The notes: generated by a model not told the origin, from the sequence alone. Positions 34,688 to 44,345 are shown, counted from the stretch's first letter. The stretch: DNA of 56,837 bases from an uncultured Clostridia bacterium (GCA_944383305.1 CALWOZ010000014.1:1-56837), one strand, 5' to 3'. A program made the numbers and translations.

Positions 34688-36454
34688 TTATATCCTCCCT
34701 TCTCTAAAATCTCCATATTGATGATGAAATACTGAATAATAATAGCCTTTTTGAGCTAAAAGTTCTTCGTGAGTACCTCTTTCTACTACTTCACCTTTAT
34801 CTAAAACAAGAATTAAATCTGCCTCCATAATAGAAGATATTCTATAAGCTATTAATATTTTTGTACATTCTTTATCAAGTGCTTTTAAATTTTCTTGTAT
34901 CATATGCTCTGTTTCCATATCAAGAGCAGAGGTTGTATCATCTAGTATAAGTATAGAAGGCTCTTTTAATAGTGCTCTAGCTAGAGAAATTCTCTGTTTT
35001 TGACCACCTGATAAACCAACTCCACGCTCCCCTACTATTGTGTCATATCCTTCTGGCATTTTTTGTATAAAATCGTGAGCTCCTGCTGTTTTAGCTGCCC
35101 ATTCTACTTTTTCAAAAGGACAATCGGGATCACCATATGCTATATTCCCCTCTATTGTATCTGAAAATAAAAATACATCTTGCATAGCCATACCTATATT
35201 ATCTCTAAGCCAATATATATCTATATCTTTTATAGGTATGCCATCTATTGTTATCTCTCCAGCTGTTGCGTCATAAAATCTACATAAAAGGTTTACTGCA
35301 GTAGATTTACCAGCACCAGTTGCCCCTATTATACCTAATGTTTGACCTTTTTTTATAGAAAAGCTTACATTTTTTAGTATGTCAAAGTTTTGGTCATCTT
35401 CTGGTTGATAAGATACATTTTTAAATTCTATATCACCTTGTAAATCTGGTTTTGACACTGCCTCTATTGGTTTTCTTATGTTTGGTCTGTCTTTTACAGT
35501 TTTATGTATTTTATCTAATGAAGTTAAAAATCTTTGTGTATCATTAATATACCAACCAGACATTCTAAGAGGATAATTTAACATCCAAAGATAGTTATAA
35601 ACTACGACTAAATCTCCCGTTGTTATATTACCATCTATTGCCATTTTACCACCTACAAACATTAATACAACTGTTAATGCATTTGATAAAAATTCAAAAA
35701 TTGGTATATAATTACTCCAAACTCTAGTAGCCTCTATTTGACTTTCTCTATAAGCTTCATTTTCTTTGTTAAATTTTGATATTTCATAGTCCTCTTTTGC
35801 AAAAGCTCTAACCATACGGTTACCACTAATATTTTCTTGAACAAAAGCATTTAAGCTAGAAAAGCAATCTCTTATTTTAGCAAAGCATTTTTCAACGTGT
35901 TTAAATTGAAATAAAGCCAAAACAAGTGTAAAAGGTAATACTATTATCATATAAAGCCCTATTTTTACATTTACTGTAAAACACATTATTAATGCTACTA
36001 CAAAATAAATTATAGCTTCATAATATTGAAAAAATGTAGCAGAAAAGTGCCTTATAGCATCCATATCACCTATTTGTCTAGACATTAAGTCCCCTGTTCT
36101 ATTTTTGTTAAAAAAGGCAAAATCTTGTCTCATAAATTTTCTATATACTTTATCTCTCATATTATATAGAATATCTTGAGAACATTGCTCAAATAATATT
36201 AAATATCTCCATCTTATAGAAGTTTTTATTACTGTGGAGCCTATTAAACCTACTAATACATATATAAGCATAGTATAGTTTTTTTCTTTTATTTCACTAT
36301 TGGCAAAATTACCTATTACATCATCTACAAAAATCCCTATTACATAAGGGTTTACAAAGGATAATAATGTAGCTAATGTAACTAAAAATAAACCCCAAAT
36401 ATATCTTTTTTTATAAGGTTTAAAAAATGAATAAAACCACTTTAAAGATTCCAT
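34688..36454 (-). CDS. ABC exporter half-transporter (degenerate ATPase site)
   Basis: The 588-residue partner has the same layout: membrane domain about 18-315, ATPase about 345-575 with Walker A IGATGAGKSTAVNLL and a perfect signature GLSGGQKQR. Its Walker B reads ILILDDTTSALD, so the catalytic Glu is Asp. The switch His is Tyr (ILIAYRISSI). These are hallmarks of the non-hydrolysing site of heterodimeric exporters, where its own signature completes the partner's active site. It is the first gene of the pair, with AGGAGG before the ATG. Confidence 0.93.
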   Translation of the reverse strand: MESLKWFYSFFKPYKKRYIWGLFLVTLATLLSFVNPYVIGIFVDDVIGNFANSEIKEKNYTMLIYVLVGLIGSTVIKTSIRWRYLILFEQCSQDILYNMRDKVYRKFMRQDFAFFNKNRTGDLMSRQIGDMDAIRHFSATFFQYYEAIIYFVVALIMCFTVNVKIGLYMIIVLPFTLVLALFQFKHVEKCFAKIRDCFSSLNAFVQENISGNRMVRAFAKEDYEISKFNKENEAYRESQIEATRVWSNYIPIFEFLSNALTVVLMFVGGKMAIDGNITTGDLVVVYNYLWMLNYPLRMSGWYINDTQRFLTSLDKIHKTVKDRPNIRKPIEAVSKPDLQGDIEFKNVSYQPEDDQNFDILKNVSFSIKKGQTLGIIGATGAGKSTAVNLLCRFYDATAGEITIDGIPIKDIDIYWLRDNIGMAMQDVFLFSDTIEGNIAYGDPDCPFEKVEWAAKTAGAHDFIQKMPEGYDTIVGERGVGLSGGQKQRISLARALLKEPSILILDDTTSALDMETEHMIQENLKALDKECTKILIAYRISSIMEADLILVLDKGEVVERGTHEELLAQKGYYYSVFHHQYGDFREGRI

Positions 36455-36628
36455 TGTATTCTCCTCCTATTTTTATTAAATCTCTAATATATTTTTAAAT
36501 TATATAGATATTTATTAAAAAAAAAATGTACTTTCTTGCTTTAATAATGTAATATATTGTGATTTAATTTAATATAATTTTTTAGTTCTATATACTAAAA
36601 ATAGTTATTTATAATATTTTTTAATATA

Positions 36629-36674
36629 AAATTAAAACTAAGCTTTACATTTAAAATAAAGCCATAATCTAATT
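36629..36674 (+). repeat. 60-bp dispersed repeat, copy d (degenerate)
   Basis: AAATTAAAACTAAGCTTTACATTTAAAATAAAGCCATAATCTAATT keeps only the ends and the AAATAAAG-CATA block of the family. It lies in the divergent region between the ABC exporter and AraC genes. This 366-base gap otherwise holds a promoter at 36721-36749. Confidence 0.45.
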
Positions 36675-36720
36675 ATTTTATATAGCTTTATTACAAAAAT
36701 ATTACTATTTTATTCTTTAA

Positions 36721-36749
36721 TTGCTAATTACTTTATTGTGTTGTATAAT
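36721..36749 (+). promoter_or_regulatory. Promoter of the AraC-family gene
   Basis: TTGCTA and TATAAT are 17 bases apart, with the start codon about 72 bases beyond the -10 element. Confidence 0.6.
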
Positions 36750-36820
36750 TTATTATAGAATATAGTAAATGCCAATTAATAAATCTTATCAAAATATATA
36801 AGCAGATTGTAGGTGATTTT

Positions 36821-37648
36821 ATGAACATAACTAATATAGATTTTTCAGATTTTAATCCTAATATGCTTTTTTGCGTCAAGGGTATTAGACACTCTAAAGA
36901 ATGTACTCATAAACATAACCATATGGAAATAGCATATATTATGTCTGGTAAATCAATTTTTAATATAAATAATGTTTCATACGACGTTGAAGAAGGGGAT
37001 ATTATACTTATAAACCCTGAAGAAGACCACTATGGTATGCCTATTTCAATAGAAAAACCAAGTATAGAATTTTTTGTTGGCTTTTCTAACTTTAAATTTA
37101 AAAATATGATAGAAAATACCCTATTTTTAAATGAATTTCCTATTATTAAAACAACACCTTCTTCAAGGAAAAAGTTTTTAGATTTAATAAATTCTATAAT
37201 AGAAGAAAATACATTAAATCAAACTGGCAAAGATTTTATGTTACAATCATATCTTACACAGTTTGTAATATTAGCTATTAGAGAAAGACAACAAGAAAAT
37301 ACTATATTTTCTGAAAATAAAAAATCTACTATTAGTAAAGAGATACAAACATATTTTCACGAACATTTTTCTGAAAAAATTTCTCTTGAACAAATAGCCA
37401 AAAACTTATATTTAAGTCCTTTTTATATATCTAAAGTTTTTAAAGAAGAAATAGGAGAAACTCCTATAAACTATCTTATAAAAATAAGACTAGAAAATGC
37501 TAAAGATTTACTCTTAAACAGAAAAAATTTAAGCATAAAAGAAATATCATCTATAGTAGGATATGAAGATGCTTACCATTTTAGCAAAAGCTTTAAAAAA
37601 TACTACGGTCTATCCCCTGCCGAGTATAAAAAGCTCCATATATCATAA
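36821..37648 (+). CDS. AraC-family transcriptional regulator
   Basis: The 275-residue regulator has an N-terminal cupin sensor (CTHKHNHMEIAYIMSGKSIFNI, YDVEEGDIILINPEEDHYG) and a C-terminal pair of helix-turn-helices (EKISLEQIAKNLYLSPFYISKVFKEEIGETPINYLIKIRLE and IKEISSIVGYEDAYHFSKSFKKYYGLSPAEYKK). The cupin His pattern fits sugar-responsive members. The gene is divergent from the ABC exporter pair and may regulate it. A duplicated terminator hairpin carrying inserted element A follows the stop codon. Confidence 0.93.
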   Translation: MNITNIDFSDFNPNMLFCVKGIRHSKECTHKHNHMEIAYIMSGKSIFNINNVSYDVEEGDIILINPEEDHYGMPISIEKPSIEFFVGFSNFKFKNMIENTLFLNEFPIIKTTPSSRKKFLDLINSIIEENTLNQTGKDFMLQSYLTQFVILAIRERQQENTIFSENKKSTISKEIQTYFHEHFSEKISLEQIAKNLYLSPFYISKVFKEEIGETPINYLIKIRLENAKDLLLNRKNLSIKEISSIVGYEDAYHFSKSFKKYYGLSPAEYKKLHIS

Positions 37649-37672
37649 AAGACCATCTATTAATGATGGTCT
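37649..37672 (+). repeat. Terminator hairpin, first copy (upstream of element A)
   Basis: AGACCATC/GATGGTCT hairpin directly after the araC stop, with no T run. The same 24 bases recur with one difference at 37901-37924, where the T run follows. The pair flanks element A like a target duplication. Confidence 0.85.
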
Positions 37673-37900
37673 GAGGCTGTAGACAAAGTCTACAGCCTTT
37701 TGAAAAGATGAATTTTCATCTTTTCAAGATTAAATCAAAGTAAAAAAGCTGATTTTCTCGCACAAGTGCTAAAGCCCCTAAAAATCTAGCTTTTTACACA
37801 ATACGAGGCAAAGCCCCGTCTTGTGATTAAAATTTTTAAATGCGTTTTATTAAAAATGTAAAACTAATATAAAAACTACTATCTATTTTGTCTACAATCT
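37673..37900 (+). mobile_element. Terminator-nested structured element, copy A
   Basis: A 228-bp element with no ORF. It begins GAGGCTGTAGACAAAG and ends CTATTTTGTCTACAATCT, so the ends are imperfect inverted repeats (about 11 of 13 matching, core TGTAGACAAA). Inside are a perfect GGCTGTAGAC-AAA-GTCTACAGCC hairpin, a 13-bp stem at 37700-37727, and Gly/Cys-codon-like GC-rich blocks (AAAGCCCC, GGGGCTTT). Copies B and C share nearly the whole sequence. It is probably a non-autonomous transposable element; the mobilising enzyme is not in this window. Confidence 0.75.
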
Positions 37901-37930
37901 AAGACCATATATTAATGATGGTCTTTTTTT
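37901..37930 (+). terminator. Terminator hairpin, second copy, with T run
   Basis: AGACCATA...GATGGTCT followed by a run of eight T: the functional end of the AraC transcript after element A. Confidence 0.85.
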
Positions 37931-37952
37931 ACCAAACTCTAATATTAGTGGC

Positions 37953-38300
37953 TTATGTATTAAGTCCTAAGCTAATTAATAATGCCTTATCTACTTTACT
38001 CATTATAATTTCATCTAAATGACCTATTTTTTCTTTAATTCTTTTCTTATCAATAGTCCTTACTTGTTCTAACAAAACAACAGAATCTTTTATCAACGGA
38101 TATTTAGTACAATCTATCTCAATATGTGTTGGTAGCTTTGCCTTATTTATTTGTGACGTTATAGCAGCACAAATAATTGTAGGGCTGTATCTATTGCCTA
38201 CGTCATTTTGTACAACCAAAATAGGTCTAATCCCTCCTTGTTCGGAGCCTATCACAGGGCTTAAATCTGCATAGAAAATATCCCCTCTTTTCACAATCAT
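37953..38300 (-). CDS. ndoA: MazF/EndoA-type mRNA interferase
   Basis: A 115-residue CcdB/PemK-fold ribonuclease that cuts mRNA at short sequences. Family blocks are complete: [31 protein letters not shown] (with the catalytic Arg), [10 protein letters not shown] (Thr/Ser), [10 protein letters not shown] and [16 protein letters not shown]. Its usual partner, a ribbon-helix-helix antitoxin directly upstream (EndoAI), is absent; only a 16-codon ORF and an inverted repeat lie between it and alr. It follows gerS-like and alr on the same strand. Confidence 0.93.
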   Translation of the reverse strand: MIVKRGDIFYADLSPVIGSEQGGIRPILVVQNDVGNRYSPTIICAAITSQINKAKLPTHIEIDCTKYPLIKDSVVLLEQVRTIDKKRIKEKIGHLDEIIMSKVDKALLISLGLNT

Positions 38301-38347
38301 AATATTTCACACTCCGCATTAATTCTTATCTGTATATATATGTTCAT
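38297..38347 (-). CDS. 16-codon ORF overlapping the mazF start
   Basis: AGGTGAT lies before an ATG encoding [16 protein letters not shown]. Its TGA stop overlaps the mazF ATG (ATGA). It is too short to be an antitoxin. It could be a leader peptide whose translation opens the mazF start, or chance. Together with the inverted repeat it suggests regulated translation, at low confidence. Confidence 0.3.
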   Translation of the reverse strand: MNIYIQIRINAECEIL

Positions 38348-38391
38348 AATATCACCTACTAACTATTTTATTATTTTTATTATGAACATAT
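38338..38391 (-). promoter_or_regulatory. 13-bp perfect inverted repeat upstream of mazF
   Basis: Arms 38338-38350 and 38379-38391 (ATATGTTCATAAT and ATTATGAACATAT) enclose 28 bases containing the AGGTGAT site of the 16-codon ORF; the ORF's ATG lies in one arm. In RNA it would be a hairpin presenting or hiding that site. In DNA it could be a paired operator. Confidence 0.5.
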
Positions 38392-38520
38392 TTAAAATTA
38401 TTTATACTTAGCTTATGTTTTTATTTAATAAATTTTTGCGAGTGTATTTTATGTAATTAATATATCTAAACTTTTAAAATCAAATTTAATTTATAAAATA
38501 TATAAAAAATAGTTAATGCC

Positions 38521-39672
38521 TTATTTTTTTATTTTTAAAAACTTATCGTTTTTTATATAAACTCTAGGTATTCTTTTGCCTATGTTACATACTATTTCAT
38601 AATTTATAGTATTTTGTAAATTAGCAAGTTCTTCTGCTGTTATATGGTTGTTATTATCTTCACCCATAAGAGTAACTATATCCCCTTGTTTTACATTTTT
38701 TATGTTAGATATATCTATCATAAATTGGTCCATACAAATATTTCCTATAATATTTGCATATTCTCCATTTATTAAAACTCTAGCCCTATTACTTAATATT
38801 CGTGCATATCCATCTGCATATCCAACTGGTATAGTTGCTATTTTAGTTTTTTTATTAGTAAAATATGTACGACAATAACTAACACTGACCTGTGGCTCTA
38901 TTTCTTTAATAAAGCTTATATGTGTTTTTAAACTCATAGCTGGCTTTAGCTTTACACTTTTTAAAACTTGATTTGAAGGATACATTCCATATAATATAAT
39001 ACCAGCTCTTACCATATCAAGACTATATTCATCTATATCTAATATGGCTCCACTATTAGATGTATGTTTTATAATATTATTAATCCCCTTTTCCTCTAGC
39101 TTTTTAATAACCCACATATATTTTTCAAACTGTTCTTTTGTAAAAGTTTTATCTTTCATATCTGCCGTTGCAAAATGTGTAAATATACCTGTTATATTTA
39201 TATAAGGCAAATTTTTTATGGCTAATATTTCATCTATACTTTCATCTGTTGGCAAAAATCCTAATCTGGACATACCTGTATCTATTTTTATATGTATATC
39301 AACACTTTTTTTAATTTTTAGGGCTTCATCGGATAATTTTTTAGCCATTTCAAAAGAAAATACAGTTTGAGTTATATCATATTTTATAACTTGTAAAAGT
39401 TTATGCTCTATTGTATGACCTAAAATTAAAATAGGTTCAAATATATTATTTTTCCTAAGTTCTATCGCCTCATCTATTATAGCCACCCCTAGCCAATCTG
39501 CTCCATTATAAAGAGCTGTTTTAGCCACCTCAACTGCTCCGTGTCCATAGGCGTCTGCCTTTACTACTGCCATTATTTTAGTTTTTTTATTTACTTTTTC
39601 TCTAATATTAGTCATATTATAAGCTATGTTATCTAAATTTATTTCTGCTATTACTCTTTCATAATTTATCAT
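38521..39672 (-). CDS. alr: Alanine racemase
   Basis: It makes D-Ala for peptidoglycan. The 383 residues show the N-terminal barrel with the PLP Lys38 in AVVKADAYGHGAVEVA, IDTGMSRLGF, and HTSNSGAILD. The C-terminal domain has the catalytic Tyr region (VSYCRTYFTNKKTKIATIPVGYADGY) and NICMDQFMIDIS. The YCRTY version replaces the more common YGRTF. The gene lies between the GerS-like lipoprotein and mazF, on one strand. In Clostridioides difficile gerS is in an operon with a racemase gene (alr2), which is the same pairing. Confidence 0.95.
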   Translation of the reverse strand: MINYERVIAEINLDNIAYNMTNIREKVNKKTKIMAVVKADAYGHGAVEVAKTALYNGADWLGVAIIDEAIELRKNNIFEPILILGHTIEHKLLQVIKYDITQTVFSFEMAKKLSDEALKIKKSVDIHIKIDTGMSRLGFLPTDESIDEILAIKNLPYINITGIFTHFATADMKDKTFTKEQFEKYMWVIKKLEEKGINNIIKHTSNSGAILDIDEYSLDMVRAGIILYGMYPSNQVLKSVKLKPAMSLKTHISFIKEIEPQVSVSYCRTYFTNKKTKIATIPVGYADGYARILSNRARVLINGEYANIIGNICMDQFMIDISNIKNVKQGDIVTLMGEDNNNHITAEELANLQNTINYEIVCNIGKRIPRVYIKNDKFLKIKK

Positions 39673-39708
39673 ATATTATCACCCTCTAAAGTTATATAAT
39701 ATATAATA

Positions 39709-40353
39709 CTAATTTTTTATCCCATTTGCAATATTTTCTACATTAAATTTACTATCTTCTATTTCTGGATTATAGACAAAATTATTATATGTAACTAATA
39801 TACGTTCTTTTCCGTTAGTGTCATATATAACCAGTCTTTCTGGTGCTTTTGTTTCATTGTTTATAAAAAGTTTTTCACTATCAAAATATTTGTTGCCTCC
39901 AGGTATTTTAGCCTCTAATATGGTATATATGCTTTCGTCTATATTAGCTGTTTCTAATGCTACATCTTTACTTTTTAAATAATTTTCTAAAAATGTAAAA
40001 AGACATATTTCTTTTCTTTCCATTTTATCTTTATCACCTACGGATATTTTACTATCTAAATTAGGGTTATATTGCCATAACATATTACCATCAAAAAGTA
40101 TTATATTACCCTTTACACTATCTGGTGAGGTTGTTTCTAAAAAGTATCTTCCATCATTTTTAGCTTGTTGGTTTATTGTATATTTATTTTCTCCTTTATT
40201 AGAATAAAACGTTACCTCTGCCTCACAAGAATAAGACTCCATATTCACAAGTTTATCTTGTATATTGGCATATTCATCTGTATCACTTGCCTTTGAACAA
40301 CCAGCTAAAGCAAGTACAAACATAATAAAAAAAGATTTTTTTAGTATTTTCAT
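39709..40353 (-). CDS. GerS-like germination lipoprotein (LolA-like fold)
   Basis: The start is ATG 40351-40353 after AAAGGAG; the upstream in-frame ATG lies before that site. The 214-residue lipoprotein has the signal KKSFFIMFVLALAGCSK with lipobox LAGC and a LolA/LppX-like beta domain: YSCEAEVTFYSNKGENKYTI, GNIILFDGNMLWQYNP and the closing FNVENIANGIK. In C. difficile GerS partners with the cortex hydrolase CspC/SleC pathway and is adjacent to alr2, so context supports GerS. Sequence alone shows only the LolA-like group. It is the first gene of a gerS-alr-mazF row. Confidence 0.65.
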   Translation of the reverse strand: MKILKKSFFIMFVLALAGCSKASDTDEYANIQDKLVNMESYSCEAEVTFYSNKGENKYTINQQAKNDGRYFLETTSPDSVKGNIILFDGNMLWQYNPNLDSKISVGDKDKMERKEICLFTFLENYLKSKDVALETANIDESIYTILEAKIPGGNKYFDSEKLFINNETKAPERLVIYDTNGKERILVTYNNFVYNPEIEDSKFNVENIANGIKN

Positions 40354-40435
40354 ATTATTCTCCTTTAACATTTTTAATATAAATATACTAAAAAAATCTT
40401 ATTGTATGCTTATTATTTTTTATTTTATTATTTAT

Positions 40436-40494
40436 AATTAAACTATGACTTTATTTTTCAAATAAAAAATTATAAACTTACTTTTTGTTTTAAT
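40436..40494 (-). repeat. 60-bp dispersed repeat, copy e (opposite strand)
   Basis: Reverse complement of the family: AATTAAACTATGACTTTATT to CTTACTTTTTGTTTTAAT. It lies between gerS-like and the RpiR gene. A 16-base palindrome (ACAATTC/GAATTGT) follows at 40501-40516. Confidence 0.75.
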
Positions 40495-40589
40495 AATTTT
40501 ACAATTCTTGAATTGTAATACGCAATTTATTTTTTTCGCAAAGTGTCAAATAAAAATTGCAAAATTTATGAAAAAAATTACTATTTATA

Positions 40590-41327
40590 TTATAAGCCTT
40601 TATATTGCATATACTTAAATGATAAAATTTCAATTAATATAAAAAATGGAGATATAGAAAAAATATCGTTTTTTATAAGATGTGTATAAAAAAATAAATT
40701 TATATCGCTTATTTGTGCTAATTCATTATTTCCATCTCTTGTAATAGATATTATTTTTACTCCCTTACTTTTAAGCTGTAAAGCAAAATCATTTATATAT
40801 GTATCTGTACCAGATAATGAAATCAAGAAAAACACATCTTCTTCATTTACAAATTTTAATACAATTTGACTTTCTTCTCTACCTTCAATAACATTTAATA
40901 ATTTATTTGAAAATAATAAGCACCCCTTTAAAAATTTAGATGCATTTTTAGGTGTAGAGCCTCTAGCATAAGAGTATATTTTATTTGCACTATCTAATAA
41001 TTTAAAAATATCTAAACAATCTCTATTTTTTATTGTGTTTAATGATGATATTATATTGTTATATATTTTATTCATTTCATCATCTTGTATTTTAAATTTT
41101 TGTTCTTCTTCCCATTTTAAATATATTTTTAACTCACTATATCCTTTAAGTCCTAATTTTTTAGTAAATCTAAATACACTAGCATAAGATATGTTACATT
41201 TTTTAGCTAAATCTTGCATACTAATATTTATGCACTCTTTCCTATTATTTGATATATAATCCCAAATATATAAATCATTTTTATTTAATTTATCATAGTT
41301 TTTATTTACTAATTTATCTATATCCAT
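40590..41327 (-). CDS. RpiR/MurR-family regulator 2
   Basis: The 245-residue protein has an N-terminal helix-turn-helix (MQDLAKKCNISYASVFRFTKKLGLKGYSELKIYL) and a C-terminal SIS sugar-phosphate domain (IYSYARGSTPKNASKFL, DVFFLISLSGTDTYINDFALQLKSKGVKIISITRDG). It is paralogous to the gene just upstream, with which it overlaps by 14 bases. I take ATG 41325-41327, five bases after GAGGTG; other ATG/GTG codons at 41328-41333 are closer to that site. It likely responds to a sugar phosphate from the neighbouring alpha-glucoside system. Confidence 0.88.
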   Translation of the reverse strand: MDIDKLVNKNYDKLNKNDLYIWDYISNNRKECINISMQDLAKKCNISYASVFRFTKKLGLKGYSELKIYLKWEEEQKFKIQDDEMNKIYNNIISSLNTIKNRDCLDIFKLLDSANKIYSYARGSTPKNASKFLKGCLLFSNKLLNVIEGREESQIVLKFVNEEDVFFLISLSGTDTYINDFALQLKSKGVKIISITRDGNNELAQISDINLFFYTHLIKNDIFSISPFFILIEILSFKYMQYKGL

Positions 41328-42090
41328 CATCACACCTCTTATTTACATTTTTATAGTCTATATATTTTAAAAATAAAATCTCAATTAATATAAAATATGA
41401 AACTACTGAATTATATGTAATATTATTTAGTGATGATGACAATAAAACAGATGATATATATAAATTATAGTTACTTATATGAGCTAAAGAGTTTTCTTTT
41501 AACTCTGTAATAGATATAATTCTAATATTTTTTATGTTTAAATATTTAGCACATTTTAAAATAAATTCATTTTCTCCAGAAACAGATATAAGTATAAAAA
41601 GGTCATCACTATTTGCTAAATTTATAATCTTTTCTGCTTCGTTATAGCCACTTACATCATAAAATACTTTCCCTGAAACCATAAAAATTCTTTTAAGTTC
41701 CTTTTTTATAGATGATTGTACCATACCAAATCCTATTAAATATATGTTTTTAGCATTATCTATACATTTAAAAATATCATTACAATCTTTTTCTTTTATG
41801 TATGAAATAGCCTCTTGATAAGCATTACAAACTAAATTTATGTTATATATATTTTCTTTAGTTTTTTTATTTTGTAGCTTTAAATACAATTTAAGTTCAC
41901 TATATCCTTTTAATGATAGTTTTTTAGCAAAGCGTAATATAGTGGTTCTGGACACATTGCATTTTAATGCAAGTTCATTTATTGAAAGATTTTCACATTC
42001 TTTCCTATTATCCTTTATATATCTTAAAATAACTAAATCATTTTGATTTAATAAACTATAATATTTATTTACAAGTTCATCAAAATTCAT
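41314..42090 (-). CDS. RpiR/MurR-family regulator 1
   Basis: A 258-residue paralogue of the following gene. HTH: INELALKCNVSRTTILRFAKKLSLKGYSELKLYLK. SIS domain: IYLIGFGMVQSSIKKELKRIF, DLFILISVSGENEFILKCAKYLNIKNIRIISIT. Two regulators in tandem, overlapping, next to a PTS and GH4 enzyme suggests a recent duplication and perhaps a heteromer or different ligands. Element B separates it from the GH4 gene. Confidence 0.88.
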   Translation of the reverse strand: MNFDELVNKYYSLLNQNDLVILRYIKDNRKECENLSINELALKCNVSRTTILRFAKKLSLKGYSELKLYLKLQNKKTKENIYNINLVCNAYQEAISYIKEKDCNDIFKCIDNAKNIYLIGFGMVQSSIKKELKRIFMVSGKVFYDVSGYNEAEKIINLANSDDLFILISVSGENEFILKCAKYLNIKNIRIISITELKENSLAHISNYNLYISSVLLSSSLNNITYNSVVSYFILIEILFLKYIDYKNVNKRCDDGYR

Positions 42091-42219
42091 ATATATCCCC
42101 TTATAAAATTATTAAATACATTTTTAATAATTTTACTATATATATAACCTTTTGTCTACTTTATGTATATTAAACTTTCATATAATATATAAAAATCACT
42201 TAAAAAATAAAATAAAAAG

Positions 42220-42240
42220 ACAAAGTAAAACACTTTGCCT
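42220..42240 (-). repeat. Terminator hairpin copy flanking element B (T-run side)
   Basis: CAAAGT/ACTTTG hairpin; 21 bases matching 42463-42483 with two differences. On the minus strand it is followed by TCTTTTTATTTTATTTTTT, so it is the functional terminator of the alpha-glucoside unit. Confidence 0.8.
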
Positions 42241-42462
42241 CAGTTTATAGATAAAATAGATAATAGTCTTTATATTAGTTTTACATTTTTAATAAAACGC
42301 ATTTAAAAATTTTAATCACAAGACGGGGCTTTGCCTCAGATTGTATAAAAAGCTAGATTTTTAGGGGCTTTAGCCCTTGTGAGAGAATTTTACTTTGATT
42401 AAATCTCTAAAAGATGAATTTTCATCTTTTAGAAAGGCTGTAGACAAAGTCTACAGCCTCAT
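42241..42462 (-). mobile_element. Terminator-nested structured element, copy B
   Basis: A 222-bp copy in reverse orientation to A on the map, but again with the GGCTGTAGAC end facing the upstream gene (GH4). It shares the GC-rich AAAGCCCC/GGGGCTTT blocks and the 13-bp stem (42406-42433). It differs from A in two base pairs of that stem, both compensated. The loop of the terminal GGCTGTAGAC hairpin is inverted (TTT) relative to A and C. Confidence 0.75.
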
Positions 42463-42483
42463 ACAAAGTAAAATACTTTACCT
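42463..42483 (-). repeat. Terminator hairpin copy flanking element B (gene side)
   Basis: It lies 15 bases past the GH4 stop, without a T run because element B follows immediately. Its near-identity to 42220-42240 marks a target-type duplication. Confidence 0.8.
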
Positions 42484-42498
42484 TTTTATTTATATTCA

Positions 42499-43851
<1,353 letters not shown>

Positions 43852-44340
43852 TTAATTTATTCTCATACTTGCAAAAAAGCAAATACAAGCTAATATATTT
43901 ATTGCAATACTTCCAGATATTTCTAAAAGTATTTTATTTTTAATCTTTTCTTTTAAACTATCTAAAATATTAACGTTATATGTTTTTATAACTTTATACA
44001 ATATAAGGCTTAAAATTAATATATACCATATATTTTGAAATAAAATTTGTGATAAAATTAATAATAATAAATTTAAAACAGCATATGATATATCTCCTAT
44101 TTTCATTTTTTCTTCAATTATTGATAATAAATATGCAATAAAAGGATTAGTCATTGCTATTAAAAACATTATGGTAATAACTGGATTAGTTTTTATAGCC
44201 TCATAAAAAGATATGTTTGTATTTTTATAAATCATATAAAAATATATAAAGTATAAAAATGGACTTATTAAAAATAATATTTTAGTTATTATAAAATACT
44301 TATTTAATGTATTTGTCTTAAAGCTTAACATAACTATCAC
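43852..44340 (-). CDS. Membrane protein between PTS and GH4 genes
   Basis: The 162-residue protein has about five hydrophobic helices (about 15-35, 50-70, 80-110, 110-125, 140-160) and few charged residues. I do not recognise the family. It begins six bases after the PTS gene and ends 18 bases before the GH4 gene, so it is in the operon and may assist sugar transport, or reside there by chance. It has no signal peptidase site and no conserved catalytic motif that I can see. Confidence 0.7.
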   Translation of the reverse strand: MIVMLSFKTNTLNKYFIITKILFLISPFLYFIYFYMIYKNTNISFYEAIKTNPVITIMFLIAMTNPFIAYLLSIIEEKMKIGDISYAVLNLLLLILSQILFQNIWYILILSLILYKVIKTYNVNILDSLKEKIKNKILLEISGSIAINILACICFFASMRIN

Positions 44341-44345
44341 AACCT

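Noticed and set aside
37673..37900. Group IIC intron inserted at a terminator
   Set aside because: The elements are only 222-230 bp, have no domain V/VI-like tail that I can see, and carry a duplicated target, which introns do not leave.
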